Assembly: GCA_050261915.1 (NCBI GenBank) | Contig: JBLNDT010000052.1 | Span: 1-64,000, forward strand | Source of the DNA: UBA699 sp050261915 | GTDB lineage: Bacteria; Bacillota; Clostridia; Clostridiales; Clostridiaceae | Length of the DNA stretch: 64,000 bases | Reading direction: 5' to 3' | In this document: positions 22,663 through 31,972 of the stretch, in pieces | Layout: each line of letters opens with the position of its first letter | Numbering within the stretch: the stretch's first letter is position 1 | Position numbers and translations under genes: made by a program | Notes under the pieces: model-generated | Seen by the model: the letters and a program-made list of their open reading frames with translations, nothing else | Told to the model about the DNA's origin: nothing | The model's database searches: none

Positions 22663-25600
22663 TTGAGTGCAGCAGAATTGTTACAGGTTTTATTTTATTT
22701 CTCAGGAATTATCAGTGTGATGCTTGGAGTTTTTAGTCTTTATATAGATTCAAAAGCAAAACTGAACAGAACTTTTTTTGCTATTTCTATTTCACTATGC
22801 ATATGGGCTATTGGATTTTCAATGGCTATCCATGCTCCGAATATAGATATGTGCATGTTTTGGAGAAGAATTTCTGCTATAGGATGGGGTTCAATGTATA
22901 GCATTATGCTGCACTATTGCTTGGTTTTCACTAAGAAAGACAAGTTGTTGAAAAAATGGTGGACATATCTGTTGATTTACATTCCTGCAGTTATTACCAT
23001 ATATGTGTTTTCAATTTCAAATAGCATGGCACTTCAGCAGTATAATTTGATAAGAACATCCTTTGGTTGGACCAACATTTCCGTGAGTAATGGATGGGAC
23101 ATGTTTTTCAACGTTTACTATGCTGGATATACTTTGTGCGGGTTAGGCTTTGTTTGGGAGTTTGGAAAATATTCCAAATCTGACTTGGTTAAAAGACAGG
23201 TTAAGCTGATGCTAAATTCATTTTTTATTGCCTTTTTATTAGGGTCGGTTACAGATATTATATTTAATTCAATTTATTCCATTCAAATACCTCAAATTGC
23301 ACCTATAATAATTTTACTGCCAAACTCAGTAATTTATTATTCCATATTCAGATATGGCTTGATGAATTCTAAACAGGCTGTCAGGGCAGAGGTTATTCTT
23401 GATGAATCAAACAGAACAAAAATATATACAAATATATCAGTAACTCTTGTGGTTGTAAGCTTAATAAGTTATATTGTACAATATCTGTTCTATAAAAATT
23501 TGGTACAACCTTTATATTCCAGTGGTTTCATCTTATTGCTGGGAATAACAGTTCATTTTCTAAAAAAAATAAAAGTTGGAGAGTATACAATGGATATTCT
23601 CCTAATAGGGCTTGTATCCATAGCAATACCAAGCGTTACACTAATTTTTGTACAATATGGAAGTATGACCATTTGGGCTTTTCCCTTCTTGTTTATTATT
23701 ATATCTCTACTTTTTAATAAACCAATTGTTCTAGGATCTATAGCAATATCAACAATTTCTACTCAAATACTTGTATGGATACTTAGACCAGAGGTGCACT
23801 TAACCTTAGACACATTTGATCATCTAGGAAGAATAGGAATTATTGGTTTTTCAGTATGGTTTGCTTTTTATGTTAACAAAATTTATATAAAAAGACTAAG
23901 TCAAAATGCAGAACAATTAAATCTTCAGAGATTTATTTCAGAGATATCTTCAGATTTTATAAATGTAAACAAATCAAATATAGATGAGAAAATTAATTGG
24001 GTTATTAGGATACTAGGAAAGTTGTTTTCAATAGATCAAATCAATATATTATCATTTGACTTGGAAAATTCAACAATTAATTATACAAATATTTGGGGTG
24101 TAAGAGAAAAGGGTATTAATAAAAGTCATATGAACCACGTGAATAAAGAAGTTATTTCCTGGCTGGTGAATAATCTTATAAGCAATGAATCAATATATAT
24201 ACCTGAAGTGGATAAATTGCCTGAAAATGCATTTGGAGTTAAAAATGAGTTTAAACATAGGCAGGTAGGATCTTTGGTGGCCATGCCTTTAGCAGAAAAT
24301 AAAGACACAATCAAAGTATTGGAATTTGCATCTATAAACAGAGTAAAGGAATGGCCTGATGAAGAGTATAGAGTACTCAAGATAATTGCCAATATTTTTG
24401 CTGATGCCATGTCAAAGGTTGAAGCAGAAAATGGAATGACCTATATGGCTTATCATGACCACCTGACTGGTCTGCCAAACCGGAGACTGTTTAATGACAG
24501 GCTGAATCAGGCAATTGCACTAGCAAAGAGAACGGAAAAACTTATAGGCCTGGTTTTTGTAGACATTGATTCCTTCAAAACAATTAATGACACCTTGGGG
24601 CATGATGGTGGAGATGCTCTTCTTAAGATTGTGTCTGAAAAACTTATCAAAGCTGTGAGAAAGGCTGACACTGTATCACGTTTTGGGGGGGATGAGTTTA
24701 TCGTTATGATCAACAATCTTTCCAGTGATAAGGATATTATTCCAATTGTAGAAAAGATCATGTCAATTCTAGGGGAGCCCTTCAGTATTGATGGTCAGGA
24801 ATTTAATTTGACAACAAGTGCTGGTATTGCAATGTATCCTTTTGATGGAACAGATGCTGAAAGCTTAATTAGAAATGCAGATATTTCTATGTACAAGGCA
24901 AAAGAAAAGGGGAAAGATCAGTATGTGATTTGTTCTTCAGATTTGAAAGATGAAGTGCTTTATAATATTAAAATTACCAACAGTTTATATCATGCTTTGG
25001 AGCGGGATGAATTCTATCTTTATTATCAACCACAGGTTAGTATACCTCATGGTGGGATTATCGGACTGGAAGCACTTATACGTTGGAAACACCCTGAACT
25101 TGGGTTTGTTTCCCCGGCAGTTTTTATACCAATTGCAGAGCAAAACGGATTAATAAATCAAATTGGGGAATGGGTGATTAAAACTGCATGTAAGCAAAAT
25201 AGAAAATGGCAGAAGGCAGGGAATACCCCTGTACGTATAGCAGTTAATGTATCTGCTAATCAACTCAGAAATCAAAACTTTGTCCTGCAAATTAAGAATA
25301 TTTTGGAAGAAGCAGAACTAGATCCAAGCTTTCTGGAAATAGAAATAACTGAGAGTGCGGCCATGAATGAAACAGATGACACTGTGAAATTATTAAATGA
25401 TATTAGGAATTTAGGGGTTATGATTTCTATAGATGACTTTGGAACTGACTACTCATCATTAAGCAGATTGAATGAGCTGCCAATAGATAAAATAAAAATA
25501 GACAAGCGATTCATTGATGGCATAGAAAAAGGAGAGAAGGGCCAAATGATTGTTAGGACTATTATAAACCTGTCTAAGAATCTAAATCTAAAGGTAATTG

Positions 25601-25716
25601 CTGAAGGGGTTGAAAATGAAAATCAACTTGACTATTTGAGGCAGCACCTTTGTGATGAGGTTCAAGGATACTATTACTACAGGCCAATGTCTGCTGAAGA
25701 TATTGAAAAGATATAG
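22663..25716 (+). CDS. 7TM-GAF-GGDEF-EAL c-di-GMP signalling protein
   Basis: A 1017-residue membrane protein. A histidine-kinase-type N-terminal 7TM region (1-235) and a further hydrophobic block (about 250-395) precede a GAF-like domain (about 430-590). GGDEF follows (about 605-760; RFGGDEFIVMI, with RKAD inhibitory site five residues before), then EAL (about 775-1017; GLEALIRWKHPE, VNVSANQL, EIEITES, DDFGTDYSSL, KIDKRF, AEGVE). Both active sites look intact, so synthesis, hydrolysis or both are possible. TTG start after AGGGGGAG. Confidence 0.92.
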   Translation: MSAAELLQVLFYFSGIISVMLGVFSLYIDSKAKLNRTFFAISISLCIWAIGFSMAIHAPNIDMCMFWRRISAIGWGSMYSIMLHYCLVFTKKDKLLKKWWTYLLIYIPAVITIYVFSISNSMALQQYNLIRTSFGWTNISVSNGWDMFFNVYYAGYTLCGLGFVWEFGKYSKSDLVKRQVKLMLNSFFIAFLLGSVTDIIFNSIYSIQIPQIAPIIILLPNSVIYYSIFRYGLMNSKQAVRAEVILDESNRTKIYTNISVTLVVVSLISYIVQYLFYKNLVQPLYSSGFILLLGITVHFLKKIKVGEYTMDILLIGLVSIAIPSVTLIFVQYGSMTIWAFPFLFIIISLLFNKPIVLGSIAISTISTQILVWILRPEVHLTLDTFDHLGRIGIIGFSVWFAFYVNKIYIKRLSQNAEQLNLQRFISEISSDFINVNKSNIDEKINWVIRILGKLFSIDQINILSFDLENSTINYTNIWGVREKGINKSHMNHVNKEVISWLVNNLISNESIYIPEVDKLPENAFGVKNEFKHRQVGSLVAMPLAENKDTIKVLEFASINRVKEWPDEEYRVLKIIANIFADAMSKVEAENGMTYMAYHDHLTGLPNRRLFNDRLNQAIALAKRTEKLIGLVFVDIDSFKTINDTLGHDGGDALLKIVSEKLIKAVRKADTVSRFGGDEFIVMINNLSSDKDIIPIVEKIMSILGEPFSIDGQEFNLTTSAGIAMYPFDGTDAESLIRNADISMYKAKEKGKDQYVICSSDLKDEVLYNIKITNSLYHALERDEFYLYYQPQVSIPHGGIIGLEALIRWKHPELGFVSPAVFIPIAEQNGLINQIGEWVIKTACKQNRKWQKAGNTPVRIAVNVSANQLRNQNFVLQIKNILEEAELDPSFLEIEITESAAMNETDDTVKLLNDIRNLGVMISIDDFGTDYSSLSRLNELPIDKIKIDKRFIDGIEKGEKGQMIVRTIINLSKNLNLKVIAEGVENENQLDYLRQHLCDEVQGYYYYRPMSAEDIEKI

Positions 25717-25738
25717 CTGTCATATACAGTGCGTTAAA

Positions 25739-25779
25739 CAAATTAAAATACCCCTATCAGGGGTATTTTAATTTGTTTT
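25739..25779. terminator. Bidirectional terminator
   Basis: A perfect 17-bp stem, 25739-25755 against 25759-25775, with ATACCCCT/AGGGGTAT at its top and a TTTT tail. It sits between convergent genes. Confidence 0.88.
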
Positions 25780-25812
25780 CAGTTCTATAAGTAATGGCAA
25801 AGTCTTTTATTT

Positions 25813-26319
25813 TTACTTAAATTCCGTATTATCTAAAATAATAACTTCTGAATTTGCTTCCTTTGCTGCCTTCTTAGTGTGATTAACAAGTTTTATAATA
25901 TTCCCATGAGATTGTTTGGCTCCTTTTACAAGCAAGGGAACTCCTATAAAATCAATTTTTAACCATCTGGAAAATAATCCTCCAAAAGTCATTGCTAATG
26001 GAACTGTTGGGGAGGTAGTTGAAAATATTATTCTATCATTTAATAGATTCTGTTTATGAAGCATGGAAGCAAAATTATATAATCCTGGAATTAAAACCTT
26101 TGAACGGCCTCTCCCTATAGCATAGACTTCATTCCCATCATTATCCCTTCCATAATGAAAAAGTTCCCCGCGATTTCCATATACTAACTTATTGAAGTTA
26201 GGTAATTTCAATATTTCATCCTTAGTAGGTTCTCGAGTTTCGTCCAGCATTTTTAAGTGATAAGCTACAGCCAGTATAGATGAGTGGGTTCCTCCATAGC
26301 AGTTATATATAAATATCAT
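25813..26319 (-). CDS. DUF3189 family protein
   Basis: A 168-residue protein with the DUF3189 signature: FIYNCYGGTHSSILAVAYHL at the N terminus, PTKDEILKLPNFNKL near residue 36, and an IIFSTTSPTVPLAMTFGG stretch. Function unknown. It follows the PHP gene by nine bases with AGGTGATTTAA as ribosome site, so the two form an operon. Confidence 0.85.
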   Translation of the reverse strand: MIFIYNCYGGTHSSILAVAYHLKMLDETREPTKDEILKLPNFNKLVYGNRGELFHYGRDNDGNEVYAIGRGRSKVLIPGLYNFASMLHKQNLLNDRIIFSTTSPTVPLAMTFGGLFSRWLKIDFIGVPLLVKGAKQSHGNIIKLVNHTKKAAKEANSEVIILDNTEFK

Positions 26320-26328
26320 TTAAATCAC

Positions 26329-27084
26329 CTAATTTCTTAATAATTTCATTAATAAATGTGCACGTCCATCAGCGTTGACAATGTCATCATCTGTAAGCCC
26401 TGCCTCCATTGCAATATTATATGCTTTACCAAAAACACCTATATCCTCTGATTTGTGCGAATCACTTCCAAGTGAAAATTTTACACCTATTTTTTTTAAC
26501 TTTCTAATCGTTTCAACGTCTAAATTTTTATGACTTCTATTAATTTCCAAGGCTGTATTTCTATGAGCAGCAACCTTACCTATTTCTATAATATCTGGAT
26601 TAACATGCTCTAATGGATGATTTAAGATTGTAACTTCGTATTTTTCAATAGCATTAATTGCAGCTTCTGTATAATTAATTTTTAAAAGTGGATTATGTAA
26701 GGCTCCAGGATGGTAACCCACACAAATTATATCCAGGTAATCAATAATTTCGTCTTTAATATCTATAGCACCTTTTTTATTGACAATATTACATTCCACA
26801 CCTAGGAGGAGCTTAAAGTTATTCTTCTTCAATAATGAACTCTGATTATAGTCATCAATTACTTTACGCAAACTTTTATATTGATGCTGTTTCATTCCGA
26901 AGGCAATATGCTTAAAACCATGGTCTGTTATAGCAATTTCTTTTAATCCTTTTTTAATTCCAGCTTTAACATTTAATTCAATACTTCCTTTTGCATGTTC
27001 TCCAAAAATAGTATTAAATAAAGGGATATGCCCCTTTGGAATATTAGTATGAGTATGGTAATCTGCAATAATATTGAAGCTCAT
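26329..27084 (-). CDS. PHP-domain phosphoesterase
   Basis: A 251-residue PHP-fold metal-dependent hydrolase. Metal ligands are seen in ADYHTHTN (N terminus), ITDHGF (near 54), GVECNI (near 94), VGYHPGA, LNHPLEHV, and the C-terminal SLGSDSHKSEDIG. This resembles the YcdX-like stand-alone PHP phosphatases. Substrate unknown. Ribosome site GGAGGTGATT. Confidence 0.88.
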   Translation of the reverse strand: MSFNIIADYHTHTNIPKGHIPLFNTIFGEHAKGSIELNVKAGIKKGLKEIAITDHGFKHIAFGMKQHQYKSLRKVIDDYNQSSLLKKNNFKLLLGVECNIVNKKGAIDIKDEIIDYLDIICVGYHPGALHNPLLKINYTEAAINAIEKYEVTILNHPLEHVNPDIIEIGKVAAHRNTALEINRSHKNLDVETIRKLKKIGVKFSLGSDSHKSEDIGVFGKAYNIAMEAGLTDDDIVNADGRAHLLMKLLRN

Positions 27085-27170
27085 TTAATCACCTCCAAAG
27101 GTTTATCCATCTGTTTTATTTTGCCCATAATATTGAAAAATACTTACCTTAATGATATGAAAATAATTAA

Positions 27171-27199
27171 GGAGCACTTTATTAAAAGAAAAGTGCTCC
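27171..27199 (-). terminator. Terminator after the HD-GYP gene
   Basis: GGAGCACTTT (27171-27180) pairs perfectly with AAAGTGCTCC (27190-27199). On the minus strand a T-rich tail follows (TTAATTATTTT). Confidence 0.75.
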
Positions 27200-27225
27200 A
27201 ATTTAGAATAAAATATATTTTTTAA

Positions 27226-28398
27226 TTAATCTTCAAGACATTCAATAAATTTATCAACCAGCTCTGGATTAAATTGTTTTCCTTTTTCATCAATAAGTAT
27301 ATTTATTGCTGTATTTTTGTCATTCGCTTTTCTATATATTCTATCCGAGGTAATGGCGTCAAAAGTATCTGCAATTGCTATAATTTGAGAACCTAAAGGT
27401 ATATCATCACCTTTTATACCATCAGGGTATCCATTGCCATCCCATCTTTCATGGTGATGCCTTATTATCTTGCCAATATTCCCAAATTCATTGAGATAAC
27501 TTAAAACATCAGCGCCTATTACAGGGTGTTTTTTTATTATTTCATACTCAGCATCTGTTAAAGTACCATCTTTATTCAATATAAAATCAGACACTCCAAT
27601 TTTACCTAAATCATGAAATCCTGCAGCTATAACTATATTATCAACTTCTTCTTTACTTAAGCAATTTAGCTGATTACAAAGCAATCCTGTATATTTTGAA
27701 ACCATTTTTGAATGTTGTCCAGTATAAGTGTCTTTAGCATCAACTAAGTCTGCCAGTGCTTTTATTGTGTTAATATAATTCTCTTCAATTTTCCTTTTTA
27801 ATTGATATTCTTCAGAAACATCCTGAATTACAATTACTACTCCCTTTAAATTACGGGATTTATATCCAAATTCTGGATAAATTATTATATTTATTATTTT
27901 TTCCCATCTACTAGTATATGAAGTGTAAATTTCATTTTTAAATTCAGAAGATACTCCTTTAAAAGCATTAAGAATTCCATCATAAAGCTTGGATTGCTTT
28001 ACTGTATCGAAATCAAGTATGTTTAGTCCTACAGTATCAGTAGAACCTAGAATCTGACCAATAGCAGGGTTTACATATGTGATTTTACCTTGAGTATCCA
28101 ATAGAATAAAACCAACAGGACTTCGTGCCAATATCAGTTCCTTAATTATTTCATACTCTTTATACATTTTAAAATCTTTAAAGTCAGTTCCAAAATCTCT
28201 TCTTACTTTTAACAATTTTCTTCTTTTTTTACTATCCTGCCATATATCTAAGCAGCATAATATTACAATAAGCATTATTATAATTATCAAAGGCAAATTT
28301 AAATAATTATAATATGCCAATATGCACATGAGTACAATCAATAAAAATGATTTTATAAGAATTAATCTTTTAATCAAAGCATTAAAAAGCTGTTTCAT
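27226..28398 (-). CDS. Membrane PAS-HD-GYP phosphodiesterase
   Basis: A 390-residue protein with two N-terminal hydrophobic helices (about 12-55), a PAS domain (about 90-195; SPVGFILLDTQGKITYVNPAI) and an HD-GYP domain (about 210-385). The c-di-GMP hydrolase motifs are complete: HSKMV, FHDLGKIG, KKHPVIG, RHHHERWDGNGYPDG and AIADTFDAITSDRIYR. ATG at 28398 is preferred (GGTAGGT upstream); an ATG at 28422 has no ribosome site. Confidence 0.92.
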   Translation of the reverse strand: MKQLFNALIKRLILIKSFLLIVLMCILAYYNYLNLPLIIIIMLIVILCCLDIWQDSKKRRKLLKVRRDFGTDFKDFKMYKEYEIIKELILARSPVGFILLDTQGKITYVNPAIGQILGSTDTVGLNILDFDTVKQSKLYDGILNAFKGVSSEFKNEIYTSYTSRWEKIINIIIYPEFGYKSRNLKGVVIVIQDVSEEYQLKRKIEENYINTIKALADLVDAKDTYTGQHSKMVSKYTGLLCNQLNCLSKEEVDNIVIAAGFHDLGKIGVSDFILNKDGTLTDAEYEIIKKHPVIGADVLSYLNEFGNIGKIIRHHHERWDGNGYPDGIKGDDIPLGSQIIAIADTFDAITSDRIYRKANDKNTAINILIDEKGKQFNPELVDKFIECLED

Positions 28399-28502
28399 GA
28401 TATTTATACCTACCAAACGCATAGAATTAGAATGATTATTATAATTCTATAGAAAACTGAAATTCCCTTTATTTATTATTAAGCGATCAAGCTATAATTT
28501 AT

Positions 28503-28545
28503 TTGACTATACTCATATTATAGTGTAAAATTACACTATAATATG
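28503..28545 (+). promoter_or_regulatory. Promoter inside a 32-bp near-perfect palindrome, before the radical-SAM genes
   Basis: CATATTATAGTGTAA (28514-28528), AA, TTACACTATAATATG (28531-28545): 15 perfect base pairs of dyad symmetry. TTGACT (28503-28508) and TAAAAT (28526-28531), 17 bp apart, form a good promoter whose -10 lies at the exact centre of the palindrome. A dimeric repressor bound there would block transcription. The GTGTAA/TTACAC core resembles operators of TetR/GntR-type regulators; the regulator is not identified. Confidence 0.65.
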
Positions 28546-28593
28546 ATAAATTGCCATACAGAACGAATCATATCCTAAAAGAAGGTGAGACAT

Positions 28594-29496
28594 TTGAAGG
28601 TAAAATCCTTTTTAAGTTTAGGTACTTTTGGAATTAGAACCATACTTTTTAATATGAAAAAACCGATATTAGGAACAATAATTCTTACAGATTATTGTAA
28701 TTTAAGCTGCAAGCACTGTGCTGTGAACAACGTTAATAAAATAATGTATTCATACTTGGATATAGTAGAAGAAATGAATAATTTCTTCAATGAGGGTATA
28801 AGAATACTATTTTTTTGCGGTGGAGAAACCTTAACCTGGGAAGAGGACAACAAGAATATACGTGATCTGGTGAAGAAAGCCAGAGAAATAGGCTTTTTTA
28901 TAGTAAATATTGTAACCAACGGAACAATAGACTTGGATATACCAGAAGCAGATTTAATATTTCTAAGTCTGGACGGAACTAAAGAAAATCATGATTTTAT
29001 TAGAAGCAATACCTTTGACACCATCTTATACAACGTGTCTAAAGCGAACTCATCAAATATTTGTGTATATATGGCTGTAAACAATGTAAACTATAGGGAC
29101 ATTGAACCATTATGCAAACTTGTAAAGGATACTCGAAATTTAAATTCCATATCCTTTAATTTTCATACACCTTACAAAGGTACAGAGTGGCTGGTTCTTA
29201 CACAAGAACAAAAAGTGGAAGCAGTTGCTTCTATTAAGTCCATGATTAAAGCTGGGTATCCAGTATTTAATTTATATTCTGCACTTGATTATTACCTTAA
29301 AAGCAACTGGGAAAGACCATGTTATCAATGCATAGTTTCTGAAAACAAAAAAAGATATATCTGTGGCAGGTGCATTGAAATTGAAGGACTTTGTGAGGAA
29401 TGCGGGTATCTTTTTGCTGTTGAGTTTTCCCTCCTTTGCAAGGGAAAGGTTAGGGTAATTTTTGATATGATAAGAACTTACTTAAAATACGTTTAG
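28594..29496 (+). CDS. Radical SAM protein with Cys-rich C terminus
   Basis: A 300-residue radical SAM enzyme. The cluster motif is TDYCNLSCKHCAV near residues 30-40, followed by FFCGGETLTW and LSLDGTKENHD. The C terminus has CYQC, ICGRC and GLCEECG groups that may bind an auxiliary cluster or zinc. TTG at 28594 is chosen (GAAGGTGAG upstream). A second radical SAM gene follows 11 bases later. Substrate not predictable; members of this class modify peptides, lipids or cofactors. Confidence 0.8.
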   Translation: MKVKSFLSLGTFGIRTILFNMKKPILGTIILTDYCNLSCKHCAVNNVNKIMYSYLDIVEEMNNFFNEGIRILFFCGGETLTWEEDNKNIRDLVKKAREIGFFIVNIVTNGTIDLDIPEADLIFLSLDGTKENHDFIRSNTFDTILYNVSKANSSNICVYMAVNNVNYRDIEPLCKLVKDTRNLNSISFNFHTPYKGTEWLVLTQEQKVEAVASIKSMIKAGYPVFNLYSALDYYLKSNWERPCYQCIVSENKKRYICGRCIEIEGLCEECGYLFAVEFSLLCKGKVRVIFDMIRTYLKYV

Positions 29497-29507
29497 GGGG
29501 TGATTGT

Positions 29508-30755
29508 ATGATTACAAATTTATTAAGACTGCTTTTTACAAGGTCCTTAAAGCCTTTTATTTTTACAAAGGATGGGACAGGTGAGCTTAATATGGAGGTT
29601 CCAGAACTTGGAATATATGTGCATATTCCATTTTGCACTACTCTTTGCCCTTTCTGTCCTTATAATAAAATAAAATACGATAGAGCTTTAGCTGCAGCAT
29701 ATAAAGATGCACTTATAAAAGAAATTTACATGGCAGGTGCCTTAAATAATAAAAAGGTTAAGATAACCAGTGTTTATTTGGGGGGTGGTTCACCAGCACT
29801 TATGCTGGATGAACTTCCTGATGTTTTAACTGGAATTAGAAATAACTTTAATATAGAATCCAATATTGGGATAGAACTTCATCCGAGGGACGTTAATGAG
29901 GGCGCACTTTTAAAGCTTAAGAATATGGGGTTTGATATGGTTAGTATAGGTATTCAATCCTTTGAAGAAAAATCTTTGAGTACATTAGGGAGAGAATACA
30001 TTGACGGAGCAAGTAAAGTGAAAATGGCAGCAGCTGCAGGATTTACCACCATAGATGTGGATCTTATGTTTGGGATAAAAGGACAAACTAAAGAAGATTT
30101 AAAAAATGATTTTATTACTGCCTTTACTTCTGGGGCAACTCAAGTTTCCACTTATCCTTTTATTGATTTTTCCTATGCAGATAATAAAAGTAAGCCTTTA
30201 GGGAAAAAGCAGAAAAAGGAGCTTCTCAGATATCTTGAAAAAGTAAGTGAAGAATTTGATTGTGTTAGAACTGCTGTATGGACTTTTGGAAAGAGAGATG
30301 TTGCTAAATATTCTTCGGTTACCAGGGATAACTTTATAGGGTTTGGCCCAAGCGCCACTTCACTTTTAAAGGATTTCTTCAAGATTAATACCTTTTCAGT
30401 GGAAGAGTATATAAAAAGTATAAACGATGGGAAAATACCAACAGCCCTTACTCTAAATTTCACTAAGAGAACCAGGGGGCTTTACTGGTTATTTTGGAAT
30501 TCCTATACCCTGAAAATAAATAGGGATAACTTTAAGAAGCTTTTTCACAGGGAGTTGGAAGACTTATTTAAATTTGAATTGTGGCTTGGTGTCTTTATGA
30601 GACTCATTCGAAAAACCAAGGAAGGTTATGAATTAACAGAAAAGGGAACTTATAAATATCATTTAGTTGAACAAGCCTATACTCATCAATACATAGATAA
30701 AACTTGGAGCATAGCAAGGGCGGAACCTTGGCCTAATAATATAAAGCTGTATTAA
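29508..30755 (+). CDS. HemN/HemW-like radical SAM protein
   Basis: A 415-residue radical SAM protein of the coproporphyrinogen-dehydrogenase-like group: YVHIPFCTTLCPFCPYNK (near 38-55, C-x3-C-x2-C), SVYLGGGSPALM, IELHPRDVNEG and VSIGIQSFEEKSL. The C-terminal part is shorter and different from true HemN. No haem genes are nearby, so a different substrate is likely. Ribosome site AGGGGGTGAT; cotranscribed with the preceding radical SAM gene. Confidence 0.82.
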   Translation: MITNLLRLLFTRSLKPFIFTKDGTGELNMEVPELGIYVHIPFCTTLCPFCPYNKIKYDRALAAAYKDALIKEIYMAGALNNKKVKITSVYLGGGSPALMLDELPDVLTGIRNNFNIESNIGIELHPRDVNEGALLKLKNMGFDMVSIGIQSFEEKSLSTLGREYIDGASKVKMAAAAGFTTIDVDLMFGIKGQTKEDLKNDFITAFTSGATQVSTYPFIDFSYADNKSKPLGKKQKKELLRYLEKVSEEFDCVRTAVWTFGKRDVAKYSSVTRDNFIGFGPSATSLLKDFFKINTFSVEEYIKSINDGKIPTALTLNFTKRTRGLYWLFWNSYTLKINRDNFKKLFHRELEDLFKFELWLGVFMRLIRKTKEGYELTEKGTYKYHLVEQAYTHQYIDKTWSIARAEPWPNNIKLY

Positions 30756-30806
30756 TATATCATTTTATCTTTGGCTCTGTTATACTTAATTTTATACTAG
30801 TATAGA

Positions 30807-31475
30807 GTGAAAGAGGTGCTTTTTATAAATAGATATTATAAAAACATAGAAAATAAATATGAAATCCAAGGAGATGTAGCTTTAATTTCAATACTTAATA
30901 ATAAGGGTGCAGAACTTATAGCTAAGATAGATGTGGAGGACATGGATAAGGTTAAGAGCATGGGAACATGGTTTGCTGAATGGCATAAGGACTTTGGGAG
31001 CTATTTGGTTCAAAACATAAGCTCAACCAAAACAAATAAAAAGGCTAAACCCCTTAAACAAAGCTTGCAAAGTGTAATTTTAAATACAAATCCTAAGGCT
31101 CCTATTAGACATATAAATGGAGATACTTTGGACAATAGAAAATGTAACCTAGAAATAGTTGAAAGAAATACCAAGAATGATTATGAATTAATAGATGACA
31201 GTATTGTTGCTATAATTTTAAAAGACAGGAATGGCAGAACATATTCAAAGGCGTTAATATCTAAAGAAGACTTGGACATTGTAATTACTGATGAGTTAAG
31301 CTGGGTAGAGTATAAAACCCATAACAAAATTCATGTTGTAGCAAATACTCCAAAGGGGAGAATTTATTTAGACAAAATGCTTATGAATCCTGGTGATGAG
31401 GAAGTTATTCATCATATTAATCTTAATCCATTGGATTGCAGAAGAAGCAATATGGAAATAGTTGAAATTCAATAG
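30807..31475 (+). CDS. Protein with two HNH-like motifs
   Basis: A 222-residue protein with two homologous halves. Each ends in an HNH_3-like motif: PIRHINGDTLDNRKCNLEIV (about 98-117) and VIHHINLNPLDCRRSNMEIV (about 200-219). Such motifs occur in HNH nucleases and AP2-type DNA-binding proteins. The start is uncertain: GTG 30807 has no clear ribosome site, and AAAGAGGTG just inside it points to no normal start codon. A palindrome TATACTAGTATA (30793-30804) lies just upstream. Confidence 0.65.
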   Translation: MKEVLFINRYYKNIENKYEIQGDVALISILNNKGAELIAKIDVEDMDKVKSMGTWFAEWHKDFGSYLVQNISSTKTNKKAKPLKQSLQSVILNTNPKAPIRHINGDTLDNRKCNLEIVERNTKNDYELIDDSIVAIILKDRNGRTYSKALISKEDLDIVITDELSWVEYKTHNKIHVVANTPKGRIYLDKMLMNPGDEEVIHHINLNPLDCRRSNMEIVEIQ

Positions 31476-31518
31476 TCTGGGGTTATGTACTTGTTGTTTT
31501 TAAGAATAGTGTTGATTA

Positions 31519-31552
31519 TTAAGGGAAGTCTATCAGATCTCCCTTATGTGTT
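31519..31552. terminator. Weak hairpin between convergent genes
   Basis: AAGGGA (31521-31526) pairs with TCCCTT (31540-31545), with T-rich sequence after. The stem is short and the call tentative. Confidence 0.35.
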
Positions 31553-31567
31553 TATTTAATTAGAGTA

Positions 31568-31972
31568 TCACTCCTTTATTTCATAAAAACCGTTGTTGGG
31601 TGTTATGGTTACCTTTGTAGTTGCTAATATTTTTTTACTTTCACCATCCATAATTTCTAATTTTATATCAAATGACTTTTTTATATCTACAACTTTACCA
31701 TTCCCCACAGCACTCCATATTACAGCCTGGCCTTGATTTTCCACTTCTTTTCCCATGCCAATAAATTCACCCTCACCAGTTTTCCAGTGATAAATTAAAT
31801 TTTTGCAGCTCTTTTTAGTTTCAAAATCAGGTGTCATTTTAATTCCTTGTGCTGATGACATTGATGGAGTATATGAATTTCGGTCTGTAGTTATGGTAAC
31901 TCTGTCACTGTTACTATTGCAACCAGCTAGTAATATGAGAGCAAACCCAATTATCAAAAACAACTTTTTCAT
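31568..31972 (-). CDS. Small lipoprotein
   Basis: A 134-residue predicted lipoprotein: MKKLFLIIGFALILLAGCNS gives a signal peptide with lipobox LAGC (Cys18). A beta-rich domain with NQGQAVIWSAVGNGKVVDIK follows. ATG 31972 follows GGAAGGGA. The open frame extends another 324 bases upstream, but without a ribosome site and without credible protein content, so that part is excluded. Function unknown. Confidence 0.78.
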   Translation of the reverse strand: MKKLFLIIGFALILLAGCNSNSDRVTITTDRNSYTPSMSSAQGIKMTPDFETKKSCKNLIYHWKTGEGEFIGMGKEVENQGQAVIWSAVGNGKVVDIKKSFDIKLEIMDGESKKILATTKVTITPNNGFYEIKE

